A DNA stretch of 33,909 nt, taken from positions 220,323-254,231 of the forward strand of contig SHBD01000002.1 of NCBI GenBank assembly GCA_004212735.1, in the 5' to 3' direction. A program made the translations under genes and the position numbers. A model generated the notes under the pieces. The model did not search any database, was not told the origin of the DNA, and was given only the letters and a program-made list of their open reading frames with translations. Of the stretch, positions 1 through 8,876 are shown piece by piece (position 1 is the stretch's first letter; every line of letters starts with the position of its first letter). This DNA is from SAR116 cluster bacterium. GTDB lineage: Bacteria > Pseudomonadota > Alphaproteobacteria > Puniceispirillales > Puniceispirillaceae.

Positions 1-1051
1 GAGCGGCGATGGGAATCAATTCGATCAAATCGGCTGCGAATAGAATAAAACTCAGCAGAAACAGGGCCGCAGCAATACCTGAGATTCGCGTGCGTCCGCC
101 GGATTTTACATTGATCATCGACTGGCCAATCATTGCGCAGCCACCCATACCACCAAAAAAACCGGTTGCAACGTTAGCGACGCCCTGCGCAAGGCACTCC
201 TGTGATGCACCACCACGCTGGTCTGTCAGATCACCGACAAGGTTTAAGGTCAACAGGCTCTCGATAAGGCCAATGGCCGCAAGAATGAATGCATAAGGAA
301 AGATGATGGTCAGGGTTTCAAGGGTGACTGGAACTGTGGGCAAACTGAAGGTTGGCAACCCACCGGCGAGGCTGGCAAGATCACCAACGCGCGGCACATC
401 AATATCGAAACCAAGAACGACTGCAGTCACCACCCCGATTGCCAATAACGGAGCGGGCACGATCCGGGTCATACGTGGAGCAAGCCAGATCAGAGCCATA
501 GTCGCAAAGACCAGACCAAGTGTGATGTAAAGCGCCATGCCACTCATCCAGACGGAACCACCACCCTGAGATGTGAGTTTGAATTGCTCGAGCTGCGCGA
601 GTCCAATTACAATGGCAAGACCATTCACGAACCCCAGCATCACTGGATAGGGCACCATGCGGATAAATTTTCCCCATCGCAACGCACCGGCAATTAGTTG
701 CAATAGCCCCATTAAAACAACCGTTGCAAACAAATATTCAACCCCGTGCTGCGTCACCAGCGAGACCATGACAACGGCCAGCGCACCGGTCGCACCCGAA
801 ATCATCCCGGGTCGTCCCCCGATTAATGCCGTGATCAGACCAACGATGAAGGCAGCGTAAAGACCCACGAGCGGCGCAACCCCGGCGACAAAAGCAAAGG
901 CAACAGCTTCCGGCACAAGAGCCAATGAAACAGTAAGGCCAGCCAGGATGTCAGTGATCGTCTGACGCCAGGACAGTGAATGAGGCTCGTCTCCACGATG
1001 CGATGAGCCGAACAGCAGGTTTGAAATCCTGCCCGAAATAAAAGAGGTCAC
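1..1051 (-). CDS. SulP/SLC26-family anion transporter, C-terminus cut by window edge
   Basis: This is an inner-membrane transporter of the SulP family, which moves sulfate, bicarbonate or other anions. About 350 codons are open from a GTG at 1051 to the window edge, so the C-terminus, including any STAS domain, is not visible. Translated by hand, the protein has family hallmarks: [19 protein letters not shown] in the first membrane pair (about residues 41-60), [20 protein letters not shown] near residue 127, and [12 protein letters not shown] near residue 300. An in-frame stop lies about 20 codons upstream of the GTG and no ATG falls between them, so GTG is the best start, although its ribosome binding site is weak. 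The transported ion cannot be told from the sequence. The gene shares a strand with the MmgE/PrpD gene but lies 130 bases beyond it, so an operon is uncertain. Confidence 0.88.
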   Translation of the reverse strand, partial: MTSFISGRISNLLFGSSHRGDEPHSLSWRQTITDILAGLTVSLALVPEAVAFAFVAGVAPLVGLYAAFIVGLITALIGGRPGMISGATGALAVVMVSLVTQHGVEYLFATVVLMGLLQLIAGALRWGKFIRMVPYPVMLGFVNGLAIVIGLAQLEQFKLTSQGGGSVWMSGMALYITLGLVFATMALIWLAPRMTRIVPAPLLAIGVVTAVVLGFDIDVPRVGDLASLAGGLPTFSLPTVPVTLETLTIIFPYAFILAAIGLIESLLTLNLVGDLTDQRGGASQECLAQGVANVATGFFGGMGGCAMIGQSMINVKSGGRTRISGIAAALFLLSFILFAADLIELIPIAA

Positions 1052-1181
1052 GATTGGCGATCTTTGTTCTGGAGTATGGGATGCCCTTTTATAGATGAAA
1101 TTGAGGACAATGAAACAACAAAGTCACCACATGCCCCAAAAACTCGAATTGGCAGGCGGCGTCTTGCAATAATTCAGTCGG

Positions 1182-2525
1182 CTATGTCAGCGCTTGGTCA
1201 GCGATCCAGAATGAGGGCAATTGCTCACCCAACCCCACCTTCTGCCAAAGTGAGTCAGCTTCACCCGCACCAATTAGACTTGCGGCCTTCGCCCTGACAC
1301 GTGCTTCGCGCGCAGGAAGTGACATCGGGTCAGTCAGATTGAATGACTGGCTGTGCTGGTCACCATTGGCCAGTTTGAGATCAACCGTTGCCGCCGAATC
1401 GGAAATCCCCGCGTCAGTGGCAACAATAACCTTTTCGCGCAGCCGCAGCACGTCCTTATCCTGACAGATCATATCATTATAGGTTTCAATCCGTGCCGTA
1501 TCGTGTCCATGCATGAACATCGCAGCCACAAGTCGATAACTGAACTTTGCTTCAAGCCCCGTCACCGGAGACGCAATGTTGCAGACATTCAGATATTGTG
1601 GATTCACAGTAATCACCAATTCGGCAATCTCTTCCGGTTGCACGGAATATCTCTCACGCAGGATGGCCAACGCCTCCAAGGTTGCGTGAATGCCGTGACA
1701 ACAGGCATGGAATTTATGGCTGACCCGCTCAAAGACAAAATCATCACCCAGACCATCGAATGCCCCGGTGTCGCCCGCACCGTGATGCGTTGGTGAGAAA
1801 CCCTGCTCGCCCTCCAGACCATCATGTGTGGAAACAAATCCGTCGCGGGCGAGAAGCGCAGCATCAACACCGGCATGGGCCGCCAGCCCTGCGTGCAGCG
1901 GCTTCCCCATAGTGCCAAATTGTGTCTTGATGCCACTCGCCATCGAGGCAGCGATGCCAAGTGCATGTCTGGTCCGTTCAGATGAGAGGCCAAGGATACG
2001 CGCCGATGCCATCGCAGCGCCAAAAGTGCCTGCCGTCGCCGTCATGTGAAAACCAGCATGATAATGGGACCGGCCTAGCCATGCCCCAATCCGCACAGCC
2101 AATTCGACCCCAATCAGAACAGCCTCGAGAAATGCTTTGGGCTGTGTAGACATCTTATCAGCAAGCGACAGTGCTGCTGGAATCACGGCAACAGAGGTAT
2201 GCCCCATAGAGTCAAAATGCGTATCATCATAGTCGAGCGCATGTGAGAGGGTGCCATTGATCTTGGCAGCCATCCGGGCCGGCAACCTGTGGCTACATCC
2301 AACCACAAATGCCTCGGGTGTGCCGCCTTCATCCTCGCCAATTTTCTGCAGAATACGGGCAACAGGTTCGTTCCGCCCAGCAACCGACACCGCCACCCAG
2401 TCAACCAGCGACAGGCGCATGACATGGCGTGCGTCATCCGGTATCGCTGTCCCCTCAAATTCACAGACAAACTGGACGATCTGATCCGAAATGCTACCCT
2501 TGTCAGCCTTGCTGTCTGGCTTCAT
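1182..2525 (-). CDS. MmgE/PrpD family protein
   Basis: This protein of about 447 residues belongs to the MmgE/PrpD family, whose characterised members include 2-methylcitrate dehydratase and cis-aconitate decarboxylase. The family pattern is seen in NGTLSHALDYDDTH (about residues 90-103), followed by GHTSVAVIPA, and the length is normal. I start it at the ATG at 2525. That ATG overlaps the stop of the upstream CoA-transferase gene as TGATG, and an AAGGAG lies 8 bases before it, so the two genes are translationally coupled. A TTG one codon earlier is less likely. No other methylcitrate-cycle gene is present, so it should not be called prpD. Its pairing with a CoA-transferase suggests that it dehydrates or isomerises a polycarboxylic acid feeding the CoA pathway next door, but that is inference. 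Confidence 0.87.
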   Translation of the reverse strand: MKPDSKADKGSISDQIVQFVCEFEGTAIPDDARHVMRLSLVDWVAVSVAGRNEPVARILQKIGEDEGGTPEAFVVGCSHRLPARMAAKINGTLSHALDYDDTHFDSMGHTSVAVIPAALSLADKMSTQPKAFLEAVLIGVELAVRIGAWLGRSHYHAGFHMTATAGTFGAAMASARILGLSSERTRHALGIAASMASGIKTQFGTMGKPLHAGLAAHAGVDAALLARDGFVSTHDGLEGEQGFSPTHHGAGDTGAFDGLGDDFVFERVSHKFHACCHGIHATLEALAILRERYSVQPEEIAELVITVNPQYLNVCNIASPVTGLEAKFSYRLVAAMFMHGHDTARIETYNDMICQDKDVLRLREKVIVATDAGISDSAATVDLKLANGDQHSQSFNLTDPMSLPAREARVRAKAASLIGAGEADSLWQKVGLGEQLPSFWIADQALT

Positions 2526-3646
2526 CAACTAAACTCCTTGCGAATTGCCGCACTATGCTGGCCAATATCTGGTACCCGATATGGTGCCTCACCTTTAGTC
2601 TGGACCGGCAACGCCGCCATGGAAATCTGAGACTCGCCGATCAGTGCTTTCTGGTTTCGCAGGAATTTATGCTCCGAAAGATCGGCAACGGAATTCAACC
2701 TTGCATTTGCAATGTTGGCATCATCGAGCCGGTTGAGGACCTGTTCAGCCGTTAATTCGCCAAACACATTGTCAATCATCCCGTTCAACGTATCGCGGTT
2801 GGCGAACCGGTCTGGATTATCGACAAAGCGTGGATCATCTGCAAGCGCAGTATCAGTCAATACGATTGCACAAAATGACCTGAATTCCCGGTTGCTTTGA
2901 ACTGACAGCAGAACCTGCCCGCCATCACCACAGGCAAACGCCCCATAAGGCGCGACAAAGGTGTGTTTTAACCCCATACGCTTGGGTGCCCCACCCGAAT
3001 AGCGATGTGCCATCAGCGGCATGTTCATCCAATCTGCCATAACATCAAACATGGAAATTGAAATATCGATTCCCTCACCGGTCCGGCCGCGCTGGATCAA
3101 TGCTCTCAGGATTGCCGAAAACGCCGTCATCCCCGTGGAGATATCAGTGATGGAGACACCAACGCGGGAAGGGCTGTCTTCTGTACCGGTAACCGAACAG
3201 ATTCCGCTCTCGCCTTGCACCAGAAAATCATAGGCCTTCTTCGTCGCGGCCTCTCCTGTCTCACCATACCCAGTCACCGCGCAGGTAATGAGGCCGGGAT
3301 TCTGTTGCCGCAGATCGGCGCCAACAAGCCCCATCCGGCCCAACGCGCCCGGTGCCAAGTTAGAGACCAGCACATCAGCCTTGCCAAGCATCCGGCACAA
3401 CAACGCCTTATCCTCATCTGCCTTCAAATTCAGGCAGACTGACTCCTTGCCACGGTTCAGCCACGCAAAGATGGCGCTTTGACCATCGGCGCCCGAGTCA
3501 TAACCTCTTGCAAAATCTCCCTCCGGACGCTCAACCTTGATCACCCTTGCTCCTGCATTGGCCATTAGCAAACCGCAATAGGGCGCGGCAACTGCCTGTT
3601 CCAATGAAACAACAAGGATCCCTGAGAGCTCAGTATCAAGACCCAT
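2525..3646 (-). CDS. Class III (CaiB/BaiF) CoA-transferase
   Basis: This 373-residue protein is a family III CoA-transferase, which moves CoA between carboxylic acids through an aspartyl-CoA thioester. The N-terminal fold segment GILVVSLEQAVAAPYCGLLM, the KVERPEGDFARGYD segment (residues 37-50) and the AYDFLVQGESG stretch (138-148) match the family. Asp168 in SITDISTGM sits where the catalytic aspartate of formyl-CoA transferase (Asp169) is expected. The ATG at 3646 has AAGGGG five bases upstream. It overlaps the MmgE/PrpD gene by three bases and diverges from the hydratase/lyase pair. Human SUGCT, which makes HMG-CoA or glutaryl-CoA from succinyl-CoA, is in this family, so activation of a C5-C6 dicarboxylate would fit the neighbours; the substrate is not shown. 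Confidence 0.88.
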   Translation of the reverse strand: MGLDTELSGILVVSLEQAVAAPYCGLLMANAGARVIKVERPEGDFARGYDSGADGQSAIFAWLNRGKESVCLNLKADEDKALLCRMLGKADVLVSNLAPGALGRMGLVGADLRQQNPGLITCAVTGYGETGEAATKKAYDFLVQGESGICSVTGTEDSPSRVGVSITDISTGMTAFSAILRALIQRGRTGEGIDISISMFDVMADWMNMPLMAHRYSGGAPKRMGLKHTFVAPYGAFACGDGGQVLLSVQSNREFRSFCAIVLTDTALADDPRFVDNPDRFANRDTLNGMIDNVFGELTAEQVLNRLDDANIANARLNSVADLSEHKFLRNQKALIGESQISMAALPVQTKGEAPYRVPDIGQHSAAIRKEFS

Positions 3647-3823
3647 ATTTACCCCTTACCTGACAACGCCGTGCGAATTAAAAAGTTTTGGCCAGAAGAA
3701 TTAGGTCAGAAAAATTTGACTCCATCCAAGAAATGATAGTGTGATTGTTGCTGGCTTGCAATTCTGCTCCACAAAGAACAGACAAATCAATTTCACCGCC
3801 ATTGGCACTACAAGGGGTCTCTC

Positions 3824-4618
3824 ATGCCACAATCGACCGACACGTTGAACGTTGCCATTATCGATGATCATATTCTCAGCGTGACGCTGGACAGGCCAGA
3901 GGCATCGAACGCCTTCAACACGCAAATGGCTTGGGATTTGATATCACTTTTTGAGGAACTAGCGGTGGCACCCGATAATCTGAGGGTTGTTGTTATCACG
4001 GGCGCAGGCGATCGGGCCTTTTGCGCTGGAGGCGATCTGAAAGAGCGTAATGGTATGACTGACCGGGAATGGTTTGCTCAGCATCTGGTGTACGAGCGGA
4101 TGGTGCGTGCCGTGGTGGGCTGCCCCCTGCCACTAATTGGGGCGATAAATGGTGCCGCATATGGCGGTGGGTGCGAGTTGGCAGCCGCATTGGATTTCAT
4201 CTACGTAAGTGAGACCGCACGCTTTGCCCAGACAGAAACAAGACTAGGCATCATCCCGGGTGCAGGTGGTACGCAAAATCTTGCTCGCGCAGTGGGCGAA
4301 AAAAGGGCGATGGAATTGATCCTTTCGGGCGCAGTCTTTTCTGCTGAGGATGCCGTTGCTTGGGGACTCGCAAATGCCATTTGCAAACCAGATGAATTGA
4401 TGGACGCCACACTCAGAGCCGCACGCGCCATCGCCAATAATGCGCCTATCGCCGTTCGGCAGGCAAAACAGGCCATCCATAAAGGCCTGCAAATGGGGTT
4501 GCTGGATGGTATGGCGTTTGAGATCGAGGCTTATAACCGCACTGTCTCAACAGCCGATCGCCGCGAGGGTGTGCTGGCTTTCAATGAAAAGCGTAAAGCC
4601 ATTTTCAAGGGAGAGTAG
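3824..4618 (+). CDS. Enoyl-CoA hydratase/isomerase, AUH (methylglutaconyl-CoA hydratase)-like
   Basis: This 264-residue crotonase-fold enzyme hydrates an enoyl-CoA. The oxyanion-hole segment FCAGGDLKERNGM (residues 66-78) closely resembles the CAGADLKER signature of AUH-type 3-methylglutaconyl-CoA hydratases. The two catalytic glutamates are present: Glu118 in GGGCELA and Glu138 in AQTETRLGIIPGAGGTQ. The ATG at 3824 has AAGGGG seven bases upstream. The lyase gene follows after two bases, so they form one operon. With an HMG-CoA-lyase-type partner, conversion of 3-methylglutaconyl-CoA to HMG-CoA is the simplest reading. No methylcrotonyl-CoA carboxylase or isovaleryl-CoA dehydrogenase is in the window, so leucine breakdown is not established. 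The 177 bases upstream, shared with the CoA-transferase gene, must hold a divergent promoter; TTGACT at 3716 is a possible -35 with no convincing -10. Confidence 0.88.
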   Translation: MPQSTDTLNVAIIDDHILSVTLDRPEASNAFNTQMAWDLISLFEELAVAPDNLRVVVITGAGDRAFCAGGDLKERNGMTDREWFAQHLVYERMVRAVVGCPLPLIGAINGAAYGGGCELAAALDFIYVSETARFAQTETRLGIIPGAGGTQNLARAVGEKRAMELILSGAVFSAEDAVAWGLANAICKPDELMDATLRAARAIANNAPIAVRQAKQAIHKGLQMGLLDGMAFEIEAYNRTVSTADRREGVLAFNEKRKAIFKGE

Positions 4619-4620
4619 TT

Positions 4621-5523
4621 TTGTCAGACCGGGTCATTCTGCGTGAGGTGGGCCTGCGAGATGGTTTGCAACTAATCAAATCTCGGCTAGACACCAACAC
4701 AAAGCTGGCGTGGATCAAAGCGCAGGCTGAGGTTGGCTTCACCGAAATTGAAGTGACTTCTTTTGTTCCAATATCTGTTTTGCCTCAATTTGCCGATGCC
4801 GCCACAGTCTTGGCGGGAGCAAAGAAAATTGACAATCTTTTGCCAACTGTATTGGTTCCCAACCTGCGCGGCGCGGTAATGGCAATGGATGCCGGCGCCA
4901 AAAAAATTACCTTTGTTCTGTCAGTGAGCGACTCGCATAACAGAGCGAATGTAAGACGAAGCACTGATGAGTCGCTTGCCATGTTGCGGGAGGTAGTCGC
5001 GGAACGTGACAATCGACAGGACATCACGCTTGTCACCGCGCTTGCCACCAGTTTTGGCTGCTCAATGGAGGGTGCGGTGAACGACGCTCGTGTCACCCAG
5101 ATCGCGGAATTTCTGGCGAATGAAGGGATAGACGAAATTAATCTCGCTGATACTGTCGGTTATGGTGATCCGATACAAGTCAGGCGTATCTTCACGGATG
5201 TTAAGACCGCCGTTGGTGACTTGCCACTTGCTGCACATTTTCATGATACACGTGGACTAGGTCTGGCCAATGTGATGGCCGCACTGGACGCCGGTGTTCG
5301 TCGTTTTGACTCCGCTCTTGGAGGGCTTGGCGGATGCCCCTTTGCCCCCGGCGCATCAGGTAACATCGCCACCGAGGACACGTTGCATTTGTTCGACAGG
5401 TTGGGCGTTGATACTGGGATCAACCTTGGGGCTTTGCTTGAGGTACGTCGCCACCTTGCCGAATGGCTGCCTGGGGAAAAACTGGAAGGACGCTTGCTTG
5501 GCGCCGGTCCGGCCAACAGATAA
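4621..5523 (+). CDS. Hydroxymethylglutaryl-CoA lyase family protein
   Basis: This 300-residue DRE-TIM metallolyase of the HMG-CoA lyase type would cleave HMG-CoA to acetoacetate and acetyl-CoA. It shows LREVGLRDGLQ (residues 7-17, with catalytic Arg13 and Asp14), IEVTSFV with Glu44, LADTVGYGDP with Asp177, metal ligands His206 and His208 in AHFHDTRG, and the lyase cysteine loop GGLGGCPFAPGASGN with Cys239 followed by Glu252. These match the catalytic set known in human HMGCL. The start is a TTG at 4621, three bases after the hydratase stop, with AAGGGAG at the end of the hydratase gene as ribosome binding site; no ATG is suitably placed. It is translationally tied to the hydratase. Lyases for related 3-hydroxy-3-methyl acyl-CoAs belong to the same family, so the exact substrate could differ. 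Confidence 0.9.
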   Translation: MSDRVILREVGLRDGLQLIKSRLDTNTKLAWIKAQAEVGFTEIEVTSFVPISVLPQFADAATVLAGAKKIDNLLPTVLVPNLRGAVMAMDAGAKKITFVLSVSDSHNRANVRRSTDESLAMLREVVAERDNRQDITLVTALATSFGCSMEGAVNDARVTQIAEFLANEGIDEINLADTVGYGDPIQVRRIFTDVKTAVGDLPLAAHFHDTRGLGLANVMAALDAGVRRFDSALGGLGGCPFAPGASGNIATEDTLHLFDRLGVDTGINLGALLEVRRHLAEWLPGEKLEGRLLGAGPANR

Positions 5524-5530
5524 TCCCAGC

Positions 5531-6358
5531 CTAGTGCGCGGCAACCGGGGTAAGTGGCTCGCGTCTGCCATAGAACAATTCCCGCACAGCCGGGCTGTTG
5601 GTTACACCCGGCCTGTCACGATAGCAAAGCGTAGTAATATAGCGCGTCCGTGACCCTTCAACGCCGGTCACCCTATGCAAGAGATTTCGTCCGCCAAACA
5701 GCAATAATGCCCCCGGGGTTATTGGAATTGTTGTGGTATCCTTCGCTGTACCGGCAAGAACCTTGCCCAGACGGTCATAATTATCATCACCACTGTCACG
5801 AAGGCCCCGAACAAACTCAAACTGTCCGCCGGCATCCGGTGCCTGTAACATGACCGAGACGGTAAACATCGCCTCATCATAATGCCAGCCATGCCCGTCT
5901 CCCTCATTCATCACATTGATGGTCATCGCTCCGATAGGGTCGGCAAAACGGTGAAAATCCTCGTAACCTAAAACAGCACCAATGAAATCACGTAACGGAT
6001 CCCAGCCATAAAGACTCCAAAGCGCACTGTTAGGTATCAGTTGATCACACCCAACAACATCAAGACGCGTGAGCTGACGCTGTCGGCGCGGATGATCGGC
6101 GGGCAGGCTGGTATCATCCTGCTCCAAATAGGCATTGTGCGTTTCATCACAATGGTAGGCATCGACCGACGCATTTTCGGCTTCGGCTGCCATCATGTTG
6201 ACAGCCGCATCGGTCAGGAAGCCCGGCATCAGACACACACCGTCACGCGCATAGATGCGTCCCATCTCCTCAACGAGTGCCTGGCGGGCAGGACTTGCCC
6301 GATCTGCAATAGGGTAGGCCTCCAGATTGACCAGCTGGTCCATTGCCTTCACCGTCAT
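5531..6358 (-). CDS. Phytanoyl-CoA dioxygenase-like Fe(II)/2-oxoglutarate oxygenase
   Basis: This 275-residue protein resembles PhyH/ArpA-like 2-oxoglutarate-dependent oxygenases that hydroxylate small molecules. The iron triad is visible: His159 and Asp161 in HGWHYDE, and His228 in LLHRVTG. Arg239 in SRTRYI would bind the 2-oxoglutarate carboxylate. Because the HxD aspartate is present, this is expected to be a hydroxylase rather than one of the related halogenases, which carry glycine or alanine there. The ATG at 6358 has an excellent AGGAGG six bases upstream. It converges on the HMG-CoA lyase gene with only seven bases between. The acidic, polar substrate side (YHCDETHNAYLEQDD, residues 68-82) suggests a polar substrate, but none can be named. 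Confidence 0.8.
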   Translation of the reverse strand: MTVKAMDQLVNLEAYPIADRASPARQALVEEMGRIYARDGVCLMPGFLTDAAVNMMAAEAENASVDAYHCDETHNAYLEQDDTSLPADHPRRQRQLTRLDVVGCDQLIPNSALWSLYGWDPLRDFIGAVLGYEDFHRFADPIGAMTINVMNEGDGHGWHYDEAMFTVSVMLQAPDAGGQFEFVRGLRDSGDDNYDRLGKVLAGTAKDTTTIPITPGALLLFGGRNLLHRVTGVEGSRTRYITTLCYRDRPGVTNSPAVRELFYGRREPLTPVAAH

Positions 6359-6380
6359 TTTTGTCCTCCTATTTCAACCA

Positions 6381-6388
6381 TTTGCAAA
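6381..6388. promoter_or_regulatory. TTTGCAAA element upstream of the oxygenase gene
   Basis: A palindromic TTTGCAAA lies 23 bases before the oxygenase start. RamB-type regulators, the family of the XRE protein encoded at 8922, are known to bind sites containing TTTGCAA in actinobacteria. One eight-base match can occur by chance, and I saw no second copy in the promoter regions I examined, so this is only a candidate. Confidence 0.2.
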
Positions 6389-6507
6389 ACTGCAGATAAT
6401 GAAACGGTAGGTCAAAAAAATTTGCATGAAAAGCCGCTTCTTTAAATAAGCTGGCTCACCACCACCCACATCCCCAAATGATCACCGTCCTTGCACGACC
6501 CAATATC

Positions 6508-7404
6508 TCAGACATTCTGAGGCAATGGCTTTCCTGTATGTAGGCGGCGTTCTCTGATCCAGACATAAATGCCTGCGACAACAATCAAGGCTCCCCCAAA
6601 ATAAGTCATAAAATCAATTGTTTCTCCAAGGATCATCACGCCAACCGCCGACGCAAAGAAAATTCTTGTGTAACGAAAGGGGCTGATAACCGACAATTCA
6701 CCAATCCGGGTCGCCGTTGTCAGAAGGACAAGGCCAACCCCACCAAGGACAATCATCCCGAACAGATAGAGCCATGTCTGACTGTTTGGCCATAGCAACC
6801 CCTCTGTGCCGTATAGCATGCCAACCCCGGTAAGCGTAACAAGGAGGCTTGAATAGAAAGACAGCAGAATTGTTGAAATGGACTTCCGCGTAAGACGCGA
6901 ACCAATGTCACGCATCGACATTCCCAGAACACCAAAAACCGCAATCAAACTATAAAGGTTGAAATCATCCATACCTGGACGAATGATCATCAACACACCA
7001 ACAAAACCCACGGCAACGGCGCTGATACGGTGGACGCCGATCGACTCTTTGAGAAACAGAAAGGCAAAGAGTGTGAGCACCAACGGAAGGGTCTGCATGA
7101 TCATGGACACTAGTGACAATGGCGCATAGGCGAGCGCAACGAAAATGCCGATCGTGGCCACAACCTCACCAAAATTATGCAGCACCACACTTGGCTCAAA
7201 GAACGCGCGATTCCAGACACGCTCACCCCGCTGGTAAAGTATGAGGTAGAAACCGATGGCGCACCCAATTCCAAACGCCATCATGACCTCACCCGTCGGT
7301 AGGGATTCGGTTGACAGCTTGAGAAAAAGGTCAGCAAAAGTGAAACTCGCCATGCTGGCCACCATCAAGAGGATACCGCGCAGATTTTCAGATTGTAGGG
7401 CCAT
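6508..7404 (-). CDS. EamA/DMT-superfamily transporter
   Basis: This 298-residue integral membrane protein has two EamA repeats and about ten hydrophobic helices, the usual length for drug/metabolite exporters. The first repeat ends with the typical LKESIGVHRISAVAVGFVGV segment, and the second with LGETIDFMTYFGGALIVVAG. A basic C-terminal tail (WIRERRLHTG) suggests a cytoplasmic end. The ATG at 7404 has a GGAG five bases upstream. It sits between an oxygenase gene and an aminotransferase gene on the same strand, 149 bases from the former and 154 from the latter, so each probably has its own transcript. Such proteins often export amino acids or metabolites, but the substrate cannot be read from sequence. 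Confidence 0.87.
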   Translation of the reverse strand: MALQSENLRGILLMVASMASFTFADLFLKLSTESLPTGEVMMAFGIGCAIGFYLILYQRGERVWNRAFFEPSVVLHNFGEVVATIGIFVALAYAPLSLVSMIMQTLPLVLTLFAFLFLKESIGVHRISAVAVGFVGVLMIIRPGMDDFNLYSLIAVFGVLGMSMRDIGSRLTRKSISTILLSFYSSLLVTLTGVGMLYGTEGLLWPNSQTWLYLFGMIVLGGVGLVLLTTATRIGELSVISPFRYTRIFFASAVGVMILGETIDFMTYFGGALIVVAGIYVWIRERRLHTGKPLPQNV

Positions 7405-7472
7405 CCCAGCTCCGAAGGAGAAACTTGAAACCCTACTCTACAGCAACCTGTGCTAGCCATCCAGACACGAAA

Positions 7473-7505
7473 AACGGCGATGCATGGGGAGAGGGCAACG
7501 CCGTT
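7473..7505 (-). terminator. Candidate intrinsic terminator downstream of the aminotransferase gene
   Basis: AACGGCG at 7473-7479 pairs perfectly with CGCCGTT at 7499-7505 across a 19-base loop. On the minus strand the stem runs into a run of five T residues (CGCCGTTTTTCG). It lies 54-86 bases after the aminotransferase stop and before the EamA start. The long loop makes it weaker than a textbook terminator. Confidence 0.45.
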
Positions 7506-7524
7506 CACGGGGTAGTAAGTCGCG

Positions 7525-7543
7525 GTTTGGCTAAAAGCCAAAC
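7525..7543 (-). terminator. Perfect 8-bp hairpin just after the aminotransferase stop
   Basis: GTTTGGCT (7525-7532), loop AAA, AGCCAAAC (7536-7543) forms a perfect hairpin beginning 16 bases after the aminotransferase stop. No T-run follows on the minus strand. It may protect the 3' end or work with the second hairpin at 7473-7505. Confidence 0.4.
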
Positions 7544-7558
7544 AGGGATGTGTTCTTG

Positions 7559-8770
7559 TTACTCAGCGGCCATCAAAACCTGTTTCTGAGGCGAGGTGAA
7601 GTGCATGACCGCCGCACCAACGCCGCTGCCAGCCTCGAAGGGGATGCCAGCATCACGCATCGCAAGCTCAGCTCCGCCAAGCGCCTGCAACACCATTGCC
7701 TCGTTCAGCCATCCAAGATGACCAATGCGAAACACCTTGCCAGCGACCTTGCTCAAGCCAGCGCCAAGGGACACGCCATAATTGTGGTAAGCGGCTTGGA
7801 TGACATCATTTGCGTTAGTGCCGTCTGCAACGCGAATTGCCGTCACAGTGTCGGAATGAATATCCGCTGTTTCTGCACAGGTACGCAGTCCCCAGGCTGT
7901 AACAGCGCGGCGGACACCCTCGGCAAGGCGGTGGTGACGCGCAAAAACGTTGTCGAGACCCTCTTCGAGCAACATATCAACCGATGTACGCAGTCCACGC
8001 AGTAGCGTTGCGGCAGGCGTGTACGGGAAATAGCCATTATCGTTGGCCGTTGCCATGTGCGTGAAGTCGAAATAGCCACATCCGAGATAAGTGTCCCCGG
8101 GACGCAGCGATACGTTCTTAATCTGGTACAACACTTTTTCGCTGACACCGACAATCGCCAAGCCAGTAGGCAGCATGAAGCCCTTTTGTGAACCTGAAAC
8201 GGCAACATCGACGCCCCACTGGTCCATATTGAATTCGATTGACCCTATTGAGCTGACTCCATCAACGAAAAGTAACGCTGGGTGATCCAAATCATTAAGC
8301 ATGGCGCGAACTGCAGCCACATCACTGGTGACCCCAGTGGCTGTTTCGTTGTGGCATACAAGCACGGCCTTAATGCTGTGGCGGCTGTCGGCCTCCAGCG
8401 CCTGTCTGTACGAATCAAGCGGCGTTGCCCGTCCCCAGGTTTGGTCAAAACAGGTCACGTTCAGATCGAGTTGGCGGCACATCTGCACCCAGAGATCAGA
8501 AAATTGGCCGAAAGATGATGCCAAAACACCATCACCAGCGCTGAGCGTGTTGCGAAGCGCTGCTTCCCAGCCACCTGTGCCAGACCCCGGGAAGACAAGA
8601 ACCCTGCCGGTCTCAGTGCGGAACACCTTTTTCAGATCAGCTAATAACGGCGTCACAAAATCTGGGAAATCAGGGGCACGATGGTCCTCCAGCGGGATTG
8701 CCATCGACTGCGCGATGCGGGACGGCATATTCGTTGGTCCGGGAACTGCAAGCGTTTTGTTACCAATCAT
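7559..8770 (-). CDS. Class V aminotransferase, BhcA / serine-glyoxylate aminotransferase type
   Basis: This 403-residue PLP enzyme belongs to the glyoxylate aminotransferase group that includes BhcA (aspartate-glyoxylate) and SgaA (serine-glyoxylate). Hallmarks are VPGPTNMP at 9-16, GSGTGGWEAALRNTL at 62-76 (phosphate cup), HNETATGV at 140-147, Asp170 in FVDGVSSIGS for the pyridine nitrogen, and the Schiff-base Lys196 in SGSQKGFMLP. By memory the sequence order and motifs resemble Paracoccus BhcA closely, but none of bhcB, bhcC or bhcD is in the window, so the activity could equally be serine- or alanine-glyoxylate transamination. The ATG at 8770 has AAGGAG six bases upstream. It is divergent from the XRE regulator gene, which probably controls it. 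Confidence 0.88.
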   Translation of the reverse strand: MIGNKTLAVPGPTNMPSRIAQSMAIPLEDHRAPDFPDFVTPLLADLKKVFRTETGRVLVFPGSGTGGWEAALRNTLSAGDGVLASSFGQFSDLWVQMCRQLDLNVTCFDQTWGRATPLDSYRQALEADSRHSIKAVLVCHNETATGVTSDVAAVRAMLNDLDHPALLFVDGVSSIGSIEFNMDQWGVDVAVSGSQKGFMLPTGLAIVGVSEKVLYQIKNVSLRPGDTYLGCGYFDFTHMATANDNGYFPYTPAATLLRGLRTSVDMLLEEGLDNVFARHHRLAEGVRRAVTAWGLRTCAETADIHSDTVTAIRVADGTNANDVIQAAYHNYGVSLGAGLSKVAGKVFRIGHLGWLNEAMVLQALGGAELAMRDAGIPFEAGSGVGAAVMHFTSPQKQVLMAAE

Positions 8771-8876
8771 CGGAATCTCCTTTTCGTTTCCTCATTTCCA
8801 GCATTAAGGCGTGCAGAAAAAAAATTCACCTGATTTAGTGTTGTTGTGTTTATTGTGTTACTAACAACTTTTATTT

